A DNA stretch of 64,000 nt from Verrucomicrobiaceae bacterium (GCA_028293825.1 JAQGNY010000054.1:62001-126000), one strand, 5' to 3'. Counted from the first letter of the stretch, positions 39,834-50,269 are shown. Notes: generated by a model from the sequence alone, not told the origin. Program-made: numbers and translations.

Positions 39834-40274
39834 TTATTTACCCAGGGTTGTCTGCGCCACCACCGATAAGCTGCTTTTAAGACCTTTAGTATCGATAGCG
39901 GATACGGCGAAATAATACGTATCGGGTGTATATGCCTCGAAGGCCGCCATCGCCGTTGCGCCACTGCCGACTTTAATTGTGCCTTTCGCACTATCGATGG
40001 AACGGGTCCAATAGACTTCATAACCTGCCAGGTCAGTGGCCTTTAATACGGTACCGTCCGCGCGGGTGGATGGAATGGTCCAGCTCAAATTGGCGACGTA
40101 CGATTTGCAATATTTCACGCCGTTGTAAACCAGCACACTTTCGCCATTAGGGCATTTGCTGCCGCCGCTGGTAAATTGTTTGTAATTGGCGCCATTGATG
40201 GTAACGGCGTTAGCTTGGAAGGCGATTAACAGAAGGGAGATTGCACCGACGCGATTGAACAGTGAATTACGCAT
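39834..40274 (-). CDS. Secreted fibronectin-type-III-like protein (copy 1)
   Basis: Signal peptide ending FQANA; LSWTIPSTRADGTVLKATDLAGYEVYWTRS...DTYYFAVSAIDTKGLKSSLS. Confidence 0.8.
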   Translation of the reverse strand: MRNSLFNRVGAISLLLIAFQANAVTINGANYKQFTSGGSKCPNGESVLVYNGVKYCKSYVANLSWTIPSTRADGTVLKATDLAGYEVYWTRSIDSAKGTIKVGSGATAMAAFEAYTPDTYYFAVSAIDTKGLKSSLSVVAQTTLGK

Positions 40275-40800
40275 ATTTACCTACCGCTTAAAAAGCCTCC
40301 TCCGTGTATCAAAGTTTGTCGACCAAAATCGCCATAACTGTCCGAATGGGGCGCATCATATAAAACCTTGAAAATTTGCCCATAGCTAGTGCGCTTAAAT
40401 GTGATGTGGTCGTGCAAAATTTCGCTATTTGACCAGATGAACACCACGCGTTGACGAGGAATTGCAGTATTTGCACCCAGAAACGCAGCAGCGCAACACA
40501 CATACAACACAGTTTCAATTCATCGCATCGAACCCTTCTGCTAAAAACTAGCAACCTTTTATGACTGCGAGTACGTCACCAATTAATTTTTATTTGATGG
40601 GGACAGATAAATTGTTGTTACAACCCAGATAGGAAGCGAATCAGAAGCTGCAGAAAGGGGATGAAAAATTAATACGACTTAAATCATGACGCCGGTATTT
40701 ATTTATCGATTTCTCTGCATATACAAGTCGACAGATGAAATAAATTAATACCGGCGCTAATGATTTATGGTTGCAGCATATTTACTTGAAATACTACTAA

Positions 40801-41241
40801 TTAGTTACCCAGCGCTGTCTGAGCCACCGACGACAAGGTGCTTTTAAGACCCTTATTATCGATAGCCGATATCGCGAAATAATACGTATCTGGTGTATAC
40901 GCTTCAAAGGCTGCTACAGCTGATTCGCCATTACCAACTTTAATCGTACCTTTCGCACTGTCGCTGGAGCGAGTCCAATAAACTTCATAACCTGCCAATT
41001 CACTGGCCTGAAGTGCGGTGCCATCGGCGCGGGTGGCCGGAATGGTCCAGCTCAGGTTGGCTCGATAAGATTTGCAATACTTCGCGCCGTTGTAAACCAT
41101 CACGCTATCGCCGTTGGGGCATTTGCTGCCGCCGCTGGTGAATTGTTTGTAGTTGATGCCATTAATGGTAAGCGCGTTAGCTTGGAAAGCGACCAACAAC
41201 AGAGAGATTGCACCGAGACGAGTGAGCATTGATTTACGCAT
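40801..41241 (-). CDS. Secreted fibronectin-type-III-like protein (copy 2, paralogue)
   Basis: Near-identical layout and length to 39834..40274: LSWTIPATRADGTALQASELAGYEVYWTRS. Confidence 0.8.
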   Translation of the reverse strand: MRKSMLTRLGAISLLLVAFQANALTINGINYKQFTSGGSKCPNGDSVMVYNGAKYCKSYRANLSWTIPATRADGTALQASELAGYEVYWTRSSDSAKGTIKVGNGESAVAAFEAYTPDTYYFAISAIDNKGLKSTLSSVAQTALGN

Positions 41242-41691
41242 AATTACCTACCAACTGAGATTAGAAGTTTTCCGTTTAATGAAGTTTGTCGACCGAAATC
41301 GCCATAACTGTCCGCATGTAACCAGCATAGAAAATTTCAGAAACCTGCCCATACGTACTAAACTCAAATGTGATCGGATCGCTCAAAATTGCGGGACACA
41401 ATCGGATAAGTGCGGTGTATTAGTAAATAATTTGCGGCATTTATAGGTAAAAAACGCAGGTTATCGCGCAATTAACGTATAAAATATTTCAGCTTGATCG
41501 TGTCAATAGTAAGAAGAAGAAACGACTGCGCAATAGGTGATTCATAAAAATAAGCACAGAACACTACGTACTAAACGTAATCGGTGAAATGTAGACACAA
41601 GGATATTTAATCTTTTACGACTTCTACGTAGCTACATCAATAGATGCCTTGAACTTTCGCCGCAAACAATCAAGAACAAAAAAATAGACAA

Positions 41692-41730
41692 AAAAAAGCC
41701 CGGATCATTAATACGATCCGGGCTTTTTTG
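41692..41730. terminator. Strong bidirectional Rho-independent terminator
   Basis: AAAAAAGCCCGGATCattaatacGATCCGGGCTTTTTT, downstream of the TonB receptor. Confidence 0.92.
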
Positions 41731-41792
41731 TTTTCTATTTAATCAATTTAATTTTAATGGCTGAAAAAAATTACCATCTATTTTCGGTGACA

Positions 41793-44228
41793 TTAAAAGT
41801 GGTAGGTCGCCTCAACACCCCAAGTCCGTGGATCACCCGGAAGAGCAGTGCTGACAGGGAATACGGTTAGCAATACGGACGGCGAAGAAAAATATTCTTC
41901 ATCAAACGCATTCTTCAGATAAACCGCGACATCGAGACCAGATTTCGCAACGCCATTCCAGTTCAAACGGAAGTTAGCAAGATCATAACCTGGCAGATTT
42001 TCACCGCCTTGACCGCTGAATTTATCGGTGTGGTAGTAATCGCCGTTGAAGATTAAATCGCCATCAAGCGGATGTACTGGCAATGTCCAATTGAACGCAA
42101 ACGTACCGGAGAATTTCGGGCTTGGCAGTGTGATTTCGTCTTTGGATAATTTAATAAAGCTCGACGGTGAGCTCACCGAATCAACCGTTTGATCCACGTA
42201 CGATCCCGACAATGTTAACGTCAGGCTCGGCACCGGAATAACCGTCAAATCCGCTTCCACACCATTGATGGTCAGGTCCGCCGCGTTCACACCAACCGAC
42301 GCATTGGTCGGAAGATCCGGCGCCGACGATGGAATACCACTCAACCCAACCACGTTAATGAACTGCACCGCATTTTTATATTTCGATGTAAATGCCGCGA
42401 CGTTCACTCGACCTTTAACATCGCCAATGGTCCAGTCGTTTTTAACGCCCACTTCCCAGTCGGTCAAAGTTTCCGGCTTGGTGGTTTGGAAAGGACGCAG
42501 ATCCGGGCAATCAATTGGCGCTGCGCCGGTTTGGCAAGGCGTTAAGCCTTGAGCGATCACCTGTGCCGGCGTTCCACCTGTCGTATTCGCCGATTCGAAT
42601 GCGGGCGTATTTGCATTCACACCGCGATAACCGCGACGGTGAGAAACATAAACCAACGTCTCCGGTGTTATTTGCCAATCCAAGCCCATGGTAAAACTGC
42701 CAGCGCTATCGTCGGTTTTGATAACGCCAGTACCATCAGTGGGCCCGCCGGATTTCGCCACATCTTCACATTCGCTCTCGCTCATGAAGTGCGTCGCATT
42801 GCCGCCGCCACACGCATAAACATTATCTTTGCTGTAGCGGCCGCCCAACGTTGCCTTGAGGCCATCAATAGTCCAATCGGAAATATCGAGACCCAGTTGC
42901 GCAAAGACTGCTTTGTTTTTGTTTTCGACGTTAGCCGTTACAAAAGTCGGTGCCGGCTGTATTCCTACTAAACGGAATTCATCGCTCTGACTGCCGTTAG
43001 GATCTTTGGCTTTGTCGTCGTTGTAAAACACACCAACGATCCAATCGAGCTTATCGTCCAGCGCGTTGCCGAACAATTGAACTTCATCCGAAAGGTAAGT
43101 GCGCGAACGTTGTGCGGAAGCGTGATAAAAGACAAATGGCACCAAATCGGGAGCACCGACATTGAATGCCATTGGACCGGTTCCGGGGGTATTAATCAGT
43201 TCGGACGAATCATGGCGGCGCCAACCTAAAATATTGCGAAACGTACCGAAGCCTAAATCGAGCGATGTATCGTTGGAAACACCGTAGGAGTGGCGTTTCG
43301 CATAGCCGCCATCTACATCGGAATACCCAGAATGAAAATCGTGAGCTTTTTGGCCGGCCGCATAGTTTTGTATTTGCGTTGTGAGCTGCGGACCAAGCGG
43401 ACCGAACTGCGAGGCGATGGCACTTAAGGTATCGGGCCAAATTCGGAACAGGTTCAACGCTGAGCCCGTTTCATCTGCTTCAAAATGATCCCATACCGTG
43501 GTGTTTTCAAACCATTCGGTAGGCTGGAACAACATTGATACGCGGTAGCTATTTTGGTGAATATTGTCGAAATCAGCACCGCCGCTGAGGTTTTTATTTA
43601 AACCGTCACCGCGACGCACTTGACCGGCGATACGCACGGCTAGCTTGTCCTCAATTATCGGAAGGCTTACCGCACCTTCAACACTGCGGTAATCCTTGGT
43701 GCCGTAAGCGCCGCGTAAATAACCGCTAACCTTATCGAGCTCGGGTAATACTGGCGTGATAACAACTGCGCCTCCCAACGTGTTGCGACCAAACAATGTG
43801 CCCTGCGGACCTTTTAAAACCTGGATATTAGCGATGTCGTACGTCGGTACGTTGCCGCCGGTGGGAGGCAAACCGATATTCGCGAAATACGTTACAACCG
43901 CAGGTACACCTTCACCCAATGGGATTTTGGAAAGACCACGCATCATGATGTTGTTGTTGGCTTTGCCGCCTTCGGCACCGAAACGAAAACCCGGCACCAC
44001 GGTATTCAAGTCTTCTACTTGGCGGACGTTGCGCTGCTCCAGCGCTTCGCTGGATAACGCAGAAATCGACAGAGGCACAGTTTGCACGCCCTCGTCGCGT
44101 TTGCGCGCGGTTACAAACACCTCTTCAAGACCACCGCCACTTTGGGCATAGGCCGGTACAGCCAACGAAATCATTGTCGCCGCACCGATCCCGGTTGCCA
44201 GCGCTGAAGGAATATTTTTTAAATGCAT
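41793..44228 (-). CDS. TonB-dependent receptor
   Basis: 811 aa; signal peptide, EEVFVTARKRDEGVQTVPLSISALS plug, NIQVLKGPQGTLFGRNTLGGAV, C-terminal aromatic TYHF. Confidence 0.96.
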   Translation of the reverse strand: MHLKNIPSALATGIGAATMISLAVPAYAQSGGGLEEVFVTARKRDEGVQTVPLSISALSSEALEQRNVRQVEDLNTVVPGFRFGAEGGKANNNIMMRGLSKIPLGEGVPAVVTYFANIGLPPTGGNVPTYDIANIQVLKGPQGTLFGRNTLGGAVVITPVLPELDKVSGYLRGAYGTKDYRSVEGAVSLPIIEDKLAVRIAGQVRRGDGLNKNLSGGADFDNIHQNSYRVSMLFQPTEWFENTTVWDHFEADETGSALNLFRIWPDTLSAIASQFGPLGPQLTTQIQNYAAGQKAHDFHSGYSDVDGGYAKRHSYGVSNDTSLDLGFGTFRNILGWRRHDSSELINTPGTGPMAFNVGAPDLVPFVFYHASAQRSRTYLSDEVQLFGNALDDKLDWIVGVFYNDDKAKDPNGSQSDEFRLVGIQPAPTFVTANVENKNKAVFAQLGLDISDWTIDGLKATLGGRYSKDNVYACGGGNATHFMSESECEDVAKSGGPTDGTGVIKTDDSAGSFTMGLDWQITPETLVYVSHRRGYRGVNANTPAFESANTTGGTPAQVIAQGLTPCQTGAAPIDCPDLRPFQTTKPETLTDWEVGVKNDWTIGDVKGRVNVAAFTSKYKNAVQFINVVGLSGIPSSAPDLPTNASVGVNAADLTINGVEADLTVIPVPSLTLTLSGSYVDQTVDSVSSPSSFIKLSKDEITLPSPKFSGTFAFNWTLPVHPLDGDLIFNGDYYHTDKFSGQGGENLPGYDLANFRLNWNGVAKSGLDVAVYLKNAFDEEYFSSPSVLLTVFPVSTALPGDPRTWGVEATYHF

Positions 44229-44814
44229 GATCTCTCCTTACCTCGATTAACGGATGAAGTAATCGCTGAGGCCGACACACCAGATACATCACGCTCAGTA
44301 AGCGCGAATATCACTGGAGTTTGTTGGAGTCGGTACACATCCTTTTTGGCATGTCGCCATCAGCATAGTTATTTTTATTACCTAATCACTGACATTTTGT
44401 CAGCTGGCGTTTTGCACTTCTCGTCAATTTATTAGACTTTATGAGGAGTGCGGCGGCATTCTGCAAATCCAAGAAGCACGACGTCAACTTATTTTGGTAA
44501 AGATTCAAAATATTTCAAATTATTTTTTTTATTGTCTTTCTGTCAGCTTTTCGTCAGCAATTTAATGATCTTTTAATTTTGGATTTTTGAAAAACTTTGC
44601 GAAGTAATTTGAATGCCGAAATGTGCAAACATTGTGTAAAGAAAAGCAGTTAACTCTTAATTTATCCAGTTCAAATGTGGCACTTTTCTCGACTTCTATA
44701 AAATCTCACTGACAACGCAACAAAAATTGCGTGCTGATAATTTTTAGAAAAATATTCTATATAAATAGAAAAATCTTATTTTCGTTTAACTGTTAAAAAA
44801 AATTTAATAAATAT

Positions 44815-44960
44815 TAAGTGGATAACATGCGTGCTTGCACGCATCCTTACCCCCAATGCGCCACAAGCAACGCCAGAATTTAGCGGCCGACGTCCGTAGC
44901 ACTTCTCCTTGTCCCCCAGAGACGACCCCGGTTAGCCTTTATGGCTAACCGGGTTTTTTT
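44815..44960 (+). ncRNA. Candidate small RNA with orphan terminator
   Basis: Hairpin ATGCGTGCttGCACGCAT near 44827-44844 and terminator CCCGGTTAGCCtttatGGCTAACCGGGTTTTTTT at 44927-44960; no plausible ORF upstream on this strand. Confidence 0.45.
44927..44960 (+). terminator. Rho-independent terminator with no upstream CDS
   Basis: 11-bp perfect stem followed by T7. Confidence 0.92.
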
Positions 44961-45372
44961 ATTGGAGGTTTTAACCAAAACAAGCTGCCTAAAAATAAAC
45001 TTTCTGAATCATTTGTTCTTAAATTATTTAAATAATCGGACCTCCATTGATTTAAAAACTTGCACGTCAAAATTCCTTTCTACGGGTTAAATTTCTTAGC
45101 AAACTTATCTTTAACAGCTCAATAAATTAATTTATCCCATATAGTTAGCCGACCTAAAATCTATCCAGCAATAAAGTGTTTACTGATTTTCCGAAAAGAA
45201 TGCTCGGCAGCGAATCACCTCGCAGCCTGTCGTGAAACTCACTCCAAGCTTGGCGCCTAAAAATTGCTACAGCACGCCGCTGACATCGCATCGAACCAAA
45301 ACGAAACATTGGATATTGATCCATAAAGAATTATTCTGCGCAGCTACGCGATAATTAAATTGGTTCAATGCA

Positions 45373-46062
45373 ATGCGATTGGATAGGTTTATCGAAAATA
45401 CACTTTCGTATTCGGCGCAGACGGTGCGCCATCTGTTTGCTGAGCGAAAAATATTTCTGAATGGCATCGCAGTCGATAAGGGCCGCCATCAAATTTCAGC
45501 TTTTTGTCGCGTTGAAGTAGAAGGGAATTCATTGCAGGCGCGCACGCCGGCTTATCTAATGATGAATAAACCGAAAGGCTGCGTGAGCGCGACCAGCGAC
45601 ATCAAAAACATGACCGCTTTAGATTTGATTGATCTTCCGAATAAAAATGATCTGCACTTAGCTGGGCGCTTGGATTTCAATTCTACTGGCTTGCTCTTGC
45701 TCACAAACGATGGCACTTGGTCGCGGAAAATAACTCAGCCGCAGCAGAAAACACCAAAAACGTACTGGGTGGAAACTCTGGATGAAATAACCGCGGAGTA
45801 CGCATCGAAATTTTCGGCCGGAATGTATTTTCGTTTTGAGAATTTAACGACGCTGCCGGCAGAATTAAAAATACTTTCCACTAATACTGCTGAAATCACT
45901 ATTTATGAAGGTCGCTACCATCAAATAAAACGGATGTTCGGTTTCTTCCAAAACGAAGTTATCGCTTTGCATCGGTTATCGATGGGGAAAATTGAGTTGG
46001 ATCCGAACCTTCTCGCGGGTGAATATCGCAATTTAACGGAAGTGGAAATTTCATCGGTCTAA
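45373..46062 (+). CDS. rsuA: RsuA-family 16S rRNA pseudouridine synthase
   Basis: S4-like N-terminus; MMNKPKGCVSA; HLAGRLDFNSTGLLLLTNDG; YEGRYHQIKRMFG. Confidence 0.87.
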   Translation: MRLDRFIENTLSYSAQTVRHLFAERKIFLNGIAVDKGRHQISAFCRVEVEGNSLQARTPAYLMMNKPKGCVSATSDIKNMTALDLIDLPNKNDLHLAGRLDFNSTGLLLLTNDGTWSRKITQPQQKTPKTYWVETLDEITAEYASKFSAGMYFRFENLTTLPAELKILSTNTAEITIYEGRYHQIKRMFGFFQNEVIALHRLSMGKIELDPNLLAGEYRNLTEVEISSV

Positions 46063-46363
46063 ATCTATTAAAGCGCCTATGTACTCGCGGCTTTTCAGGA
46101 TTTAAGCAATAGACGTGACTCATCGCCAATTAATATGGCTCAGTGCCAAAGCTAAAATGCCGCTTAAAATTTCAGCATTAATCTTCATACCGCAAAGATT
46201 CACTTCACCGCTCCGCCAATCCTGCTCAATGCGCGTAAGACATGTCGCACACGCTCTAACGGCAAACGCCTCTGGTGAGAAATTCAGCGTCCTATAGAAT
46301 TACTTCCATCACGGACGCAATGGAGCTCGAACGGATTCGAGCATGACAGTGAAGTCAAAATTC

Positions 46364-46392
46364 AAAAGCCAGGCCCACAAAGCCTGGCTTTT
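46364..46392 (+). terminator. Candidate intrinsic terminator
   Basis: AAAAGCCAGGCccacaaaGCCTGGCTTTT, 11-bp perfect arms. Confidence 0.65.
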
Positions 46393-46470
46393 GGGCTTCC
46401 ATTACCGCAGCAAATTTTATTCGCAACCCGTTTTAATTTCGGATATAGAAATCTACGGAAGGAATCTGCC

Positions 46471-46689
46471 ATGTCATTTTGGGTGGTTATCGATTTAGGC
46501 GTCGAGCAATGCGTACGTTGCGGCACTGTTTATCATGTCAGGGCGCGCGACCTATCACATCGGACCGTCGATCAATTCTCCTGCCAATGCGGCCACGAAA
46601 TGAACAGCTGGCGTGGCAATCGCTCGTTCTCCTATGAATTAATTTCAATGCCGCAGCAGGAAGAACGAAATTTTTCCGCGTTTGCCTAA
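46471..46689 (+). CDS. Small CxxC/CxC zinc-ribbon-like protein
   Basis: 72 aa, CVRCGTVYHV...FSCQCGHE; purine-rich RBS (GGAAGGAA) upstream. Confidence 0.55.
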   Translation: MSFWVVIDLGVEQCVRCGTVYHVRARDLSHRTVDQFSCQCGHEMNSWRGNRSFSYELISMPQQEERNFSAFA

Positions 46690-46824
46690 AGACCGAATCA
46701 GCGCGCAATAAATACTGCGCCTGCGCACCGCCATAACTGAAATCAAGCAATCGAACAAAGAATGAAGCTGTGGGTTTATGCGATACTGCTGCCCCGCATC
46801 CTGCCGAATTTTTAACTATTTAAC

Positions 46825-47148
46825 GTGCCTAAAAAACCAAAAGAAAGCTCAACCAAAAAGCCCAGCAGTGACTTACTGAAGGCTTCTTACAACGCGGGCT
46901 TCGCGGAGGGCCGCGTAGAGGCTATCGAGGAAAGCATGGATACGGTTGCCGGCCTGATATTCAAGGCTGAAGCCATGATCGCCGGTCTCAACAGTGACGC
47001 CCTTAAGGAAAACGCCAGCCACACATTGCGGGCATTGCACGTTGCATTTGCCGCAGTGACCGATTCGGCGAATGGCAGCCCCGCCTTTCACGAGCTGCTT
47101 GATCAATCCAAACAGCGCTTACTCAAGAAATCTGCGTCATTGCATTAA
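46825..47148 (+). CDS. Hypothetical protein, 107 aa, helical
   Basis: ORF with coding-like composition; no recognised family. Confidence 0.55.
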   Translation: MPKKPKESSTKKPSSDLLKASYNAGFAEGRVEAIEESMDTVAGLIFKAEAMIAGLNSDALKENASHTLRALHVAFAAVTDSANGSPAFHELLDQSKQRLLKKSASLH

Positions 47149-47182
47149 AACTGCAGACAGCTCGATCGATTTATTTAGCGTG

Positions 47183-48211
47183 TTATCGCGAGTGCGTGTG
47201 AATTTTCGGCAGTGTTGCGCCAGTGTCGAGTAAACCCAACAGCCAGCCCGAAGTAGCGCCGATATAAAGCGCATTACCCATCACTGCAATTTTTGCCGCG
47301 TTTGGATCTTGGGTAACGATAGCGACGAAAGCCGCCAGCCCAACCGCTTCTAAACCGAACGTGAGTACCGAGCTCCAATGCACGGTTTCTTCGAAATAAG
47401 CATCCGACCACACGTCCTGCGCATCGCCGCCCCAGGTGGTATTACCGTAATTCACCGCTTGCTTCCACACCTCGCGCAGATCGGTTTGACCCGAGGCGCC
47501 GGCAATCGCGTTTTCATAGCCCTGCGGATTTGCCGTTACCGCGCGCTCAAACGCCGAGCGCCACACTTTTAAATACTGCGGTGTGGGCAGGTCGTAATCG
47601 ACACGCATGAAATCGCGAACGTTGATGCGCACTGCAGCAGGTTTAGGCGCGCGATGCGGACGACGCTGACCGATCGGCGGCTCTTCGGTTTTCACCACCT
47701 GCACACCGGCGTTGTAACCGATCGCATGCACGATGCCGTACGTGGAATGGTCGCGCAGCAATGTCGGCAAAATACGCAGACAGGCGTCGTCGCCGCCGTT
47801 CAGTGCCTCCAACCGTTGCGCCATTCTACTGGCGACATCCTGTTGTACCTCGGCAAACGGTGGCGCCATTTTTATTCCGAGCTTCGCAATTACCGGCGGC
47901 ATACCCCAATTTTCGCGCAACTCCATGCCACCCCAATAACTGGATGCATAAACCGCCCATGCCAGCTCACCCAGCTGCTCAACGCTCGCTTTGCCGTCCA
48001 TAACCGGCCCCGAGAGGCGATCGGTAATCCAGCCATTTAGCGCCAGCCAATAAGCCTGCTGTGTTGGCAGCGTCACCGCGATCGAATCGAACTCGCTGAC
48101 CAGCGCGTCGATTAAGACCGCACTTCCAGGCAGCACTTCGGCCAGATTCGGCAGCAGCGGCGCCGCTCCTTCGACGTGGAATTTCAACAGCGCTTGGTTG
48201 TTATCGCTCAT
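47183..48211 (-). CDS. Hypothetical protein, 342 aa
   Basis: Long ORF with good RBS region; C-terminal hydrophobic helices; no recognised family. Confidence 0.7.
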   Translation of the reverse strand: MSDNNQALLKFHVEGAAPLLPNLAEVLPGSAVLIDALVSEFDSIAVTLPTQQAYWLALNGWITDRLSGPVMDGKASVEQLGELAWAVYASSYWGGMELRENWGMPPVIAKLGIKMAPPFAEVQQDVASRMAQRLEALNGGDDACLRILPTLLRDHSTYGIVHAIGYNAGVQVVKTEEPPIGQRRPHRAPKPAAVRINVRDFMRVDYDLPTPQYLKVWRSAFERAVTANPQGYENAIAGASGQTDLREVWKQAVNYGNTTWGGDAQDVWSDAYFEETVHWSSVLTFGLEAVGLAAFVAIVTQDPNAAKIAVMGNALYIGATSGWLLGLLDTGATLPKIHTHSR

Positions 48212-48505
48212 CTCGCCCTCCTTCGATTCAACAGATTATTTGCAGCGAGCTTTTGCTGCAGCGACCTGCACCTCATTATTTTACGTAAGTGTAACTTAAT
48301 AATTGGGCAAAAATGTAAGTTAAATGTCGCTCACTTGCAAGCACAAAAAGCCCCCCCCGAAGCACGCACGACGCCGAGAAAAGCTTTTGAGGAGGAACCA
48401 ATTTGAAGAAGGGAAATAAAACGCAGGCGATTCAATATCAAATATAAAATTATTGGCCGATCACACCCTAAGAGCGCGACCGGCCAACAACACTAAACGT
48501 TACGA

Positions 48506-49732
48506 CTAAATCAAAATTGCCGGCGCGATATTCGGCTCGACACCCAAGATAGCGCGGCCATAAATTTCAAAACCGGGATCGGGCAGATTGATGGCGTGAC
48601 GTGCGGCGACATTCGCATCGCGCCAGAATCGCTGCAACTCATTCGATAACGAAAAGCCCGACGAGCCGCCGATAAACATGATTTTTTCCAGCGCGGAAAT
48701 CGCCATTTCCACTACCAACGCGCACTGACCTTTTTGCTGCGCGCGTTCGAGCGGATTAAATTCGTAACCCGACAAAGCCGCTTCGTCCTGCATCGTGCAA
48801 AGACGCTCGGCAAGTAATACCGCCGCGTCGATTTTCGCTTTAGCGGCGCCGAGATCGCGTTGCAATACCGGCGAATCCTTCTGTTTGGTGTAGGTGGTAT
48901 TTGGAATGCCGCGCTTCAGCGCACCTTCGGCGGCGAGTTCGAACGCACCCTCGACCGCCCCCAAAATAACGCCGATACCGCAGGCGCGAATCAGCGGAAT
49001 GTTTTTCCAAAAATCCGACGGCGCGCCGAAGTGCTTTTTGCCCAACTCGCGCGTGCCGAACGATTTGGCCGCGTGCACCATGCGGTGCTCGGGCACGAAT
49101 ACATTGTTCGCAACGGAGGAATCGGAACTGGTGCCCTGTAAACCGGCGGTGTACCAAGTGTCTTGAATGGTCAGTTCGCTGGTCGGGATGTAGACGAAAT
49201 TGCCCGGCGTCTGCGTGCCATCGGCGTGTTGAATCGTGACCAGATACTGGCCCCAACTCGACTGCCGCACACCCGAGTTATACGGCCACGCGCCGGTGAC
49301 GGTGTAACCGCCTTCGACCGGCACGGCCGGTGCCGGCACCGCGAACGAGCTGCACACGCGCGGCGGTTTCGTACCAGTGAAAACCTCTTCTTGCAGACGG
49401 TCGGATGTCATCGACGCGATCCAGGTGCAGCCGTTGATGATCTGATGAACCCACGCCACCGACGGATCGCCCTTGGCCAATTCGCGATTGATGCGTTGCA
49501 ACGCAATCGACGGCAAACCGCGACCACCCCAACGTGTCGGCGTGAGCAACGCCCACAAACCGATTTCGTCGAGCGCGGAAACAACTTCATCGGTCGGCGA
49601 ACGGGCCGCGTCGGCGAGTGGCGCATTCCGGCGCAGCAACGGGCGAATCTCACGAACCTGCGCGAGCAGATCGTCCAAAACGCCTTGGGTATACGAATGG
49701 TCGGGAACAGTTTTCAACGCGGTTGCGGTCAT
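48506..49732 (-). CDS. Acyl-CoA dehydrogenase-fold flavoprotein (HsaA/DszC-like monooxygenase group possible)
   Basis: LDEIGLWALLTPTRWGGRGLPS; VTGAWPYNSGVRQSSWGQYLV; GLQGTSSDSSVANNVFVPEHR; start at MTATALK (ORF to 49789). Confidence 0.85.
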   Translation of the reverse strand: MTATALKTVPDHSYTQGVLDDLLAQVREIRPLLRRNAPLADAARSPTDEVVSALDEIGLWALLTPTRWGGRGLPSIALQRINRELAKGDPSVAWVHQIINGCTWIASMTSDRLQEEVFTGTKPPRVCSSFAVPAPAVPVEGGYTVTGAWPYNSGVRQSSWGQYLVTIQHADGTQTPGNFVYIPTSELTIQDTWYTAGLQGTSSDSSVANNVFVPEHRMVHAAKSFGTRELGKKHFGAPSDFWKNIPLIRACGIGVILGAVEGAFELAAEGALKRGIPNTTYTKQKDSPVLQRDLGAAKAKIDAAVLLAERLCTMQDEAALSGYEFNPLERAQQKGQCALVVEMAISALEKIMFIGGSSGFSLSNELQRFWRDANVAARHAINLPDPGFEIYGRAILGVEPNIAPAILI

Positions 49733-49840
49733 GGCGAGTGCTCTCGTTATGTTTTGCCGCAGTTTTAGGTTTGCTCTCTGGCCTGTCAACCACGGCGCAA
49801 TTACAACTCCTTCATGTCAGCCGTGGCGGATATGAAATTG

Positions 49841-50269
49841 CTAGCCCGCCGCCGCTTCCGCCTCGAGCGCGCGCAGAATAATCAGGCTGTTGAAATATTC
49901 CCGCCACAGAATCACGCTCCCATCGCGCACACCGACCAGGAATACGTAACTGTTGTTGTATTCGGTACCGCGCGGCAATCGACCTTTGCCCTGCGCTTCC
50001 ACGACCAAGACGTCATCGTGAGCCGACCAATAAAATTTCGATGGCGTGATGGTGATTTCGGCGATCAACGCGCGACCGCCTTGAAAAGCAGCCATTACCG
50101 CTGCATGACCGTTACATAACGGCGGCATGCCCGGCGGCGCGAACGGAAATTCGGCGCTGACGTCAGCGTGAAAACAATCGACTATCGATGCCACATCACC
50201 GCTGTTGAAACCGCCGAGGATTCGACGCACCAGCGCAGTTGCTATCTCTTCGCTATTCACAGAGGCCAT
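49841..50269 (-). CDS. SnoaL/NTF2-like protein
   Basis: 142 aa; FNSGDVASIVDCFHADVSAEFPFAPPGMPPLCNGHAAV. Confidence 0.78.
   Translation of the reverse strand: MASVNSEEIATALVRRILGGFNSGDVASIVDCFHADVSAEFPFAPPGMPPLCNGHAAVMAAFQGGRALIAEITITPSKFYWSAHDDVLVVEAQGKGRLPRGTEYNNSYVFLVGVRDGSVILWREYFNSLIILRALEAEAAAG

Noticed and set aside
46115-46297. 60-aa plus-strand ORF after the rsuA-like gene
   Set aside because: Low-complexity composition, no RBS; interval is more likely non-coding.
48351-48358. C8 homopolymer
   Set aside because: Possible phase-variable tract, but it lies in an intergenic region 140 bp upstream of a minus-strand gene with no promoter elements I can place around it.
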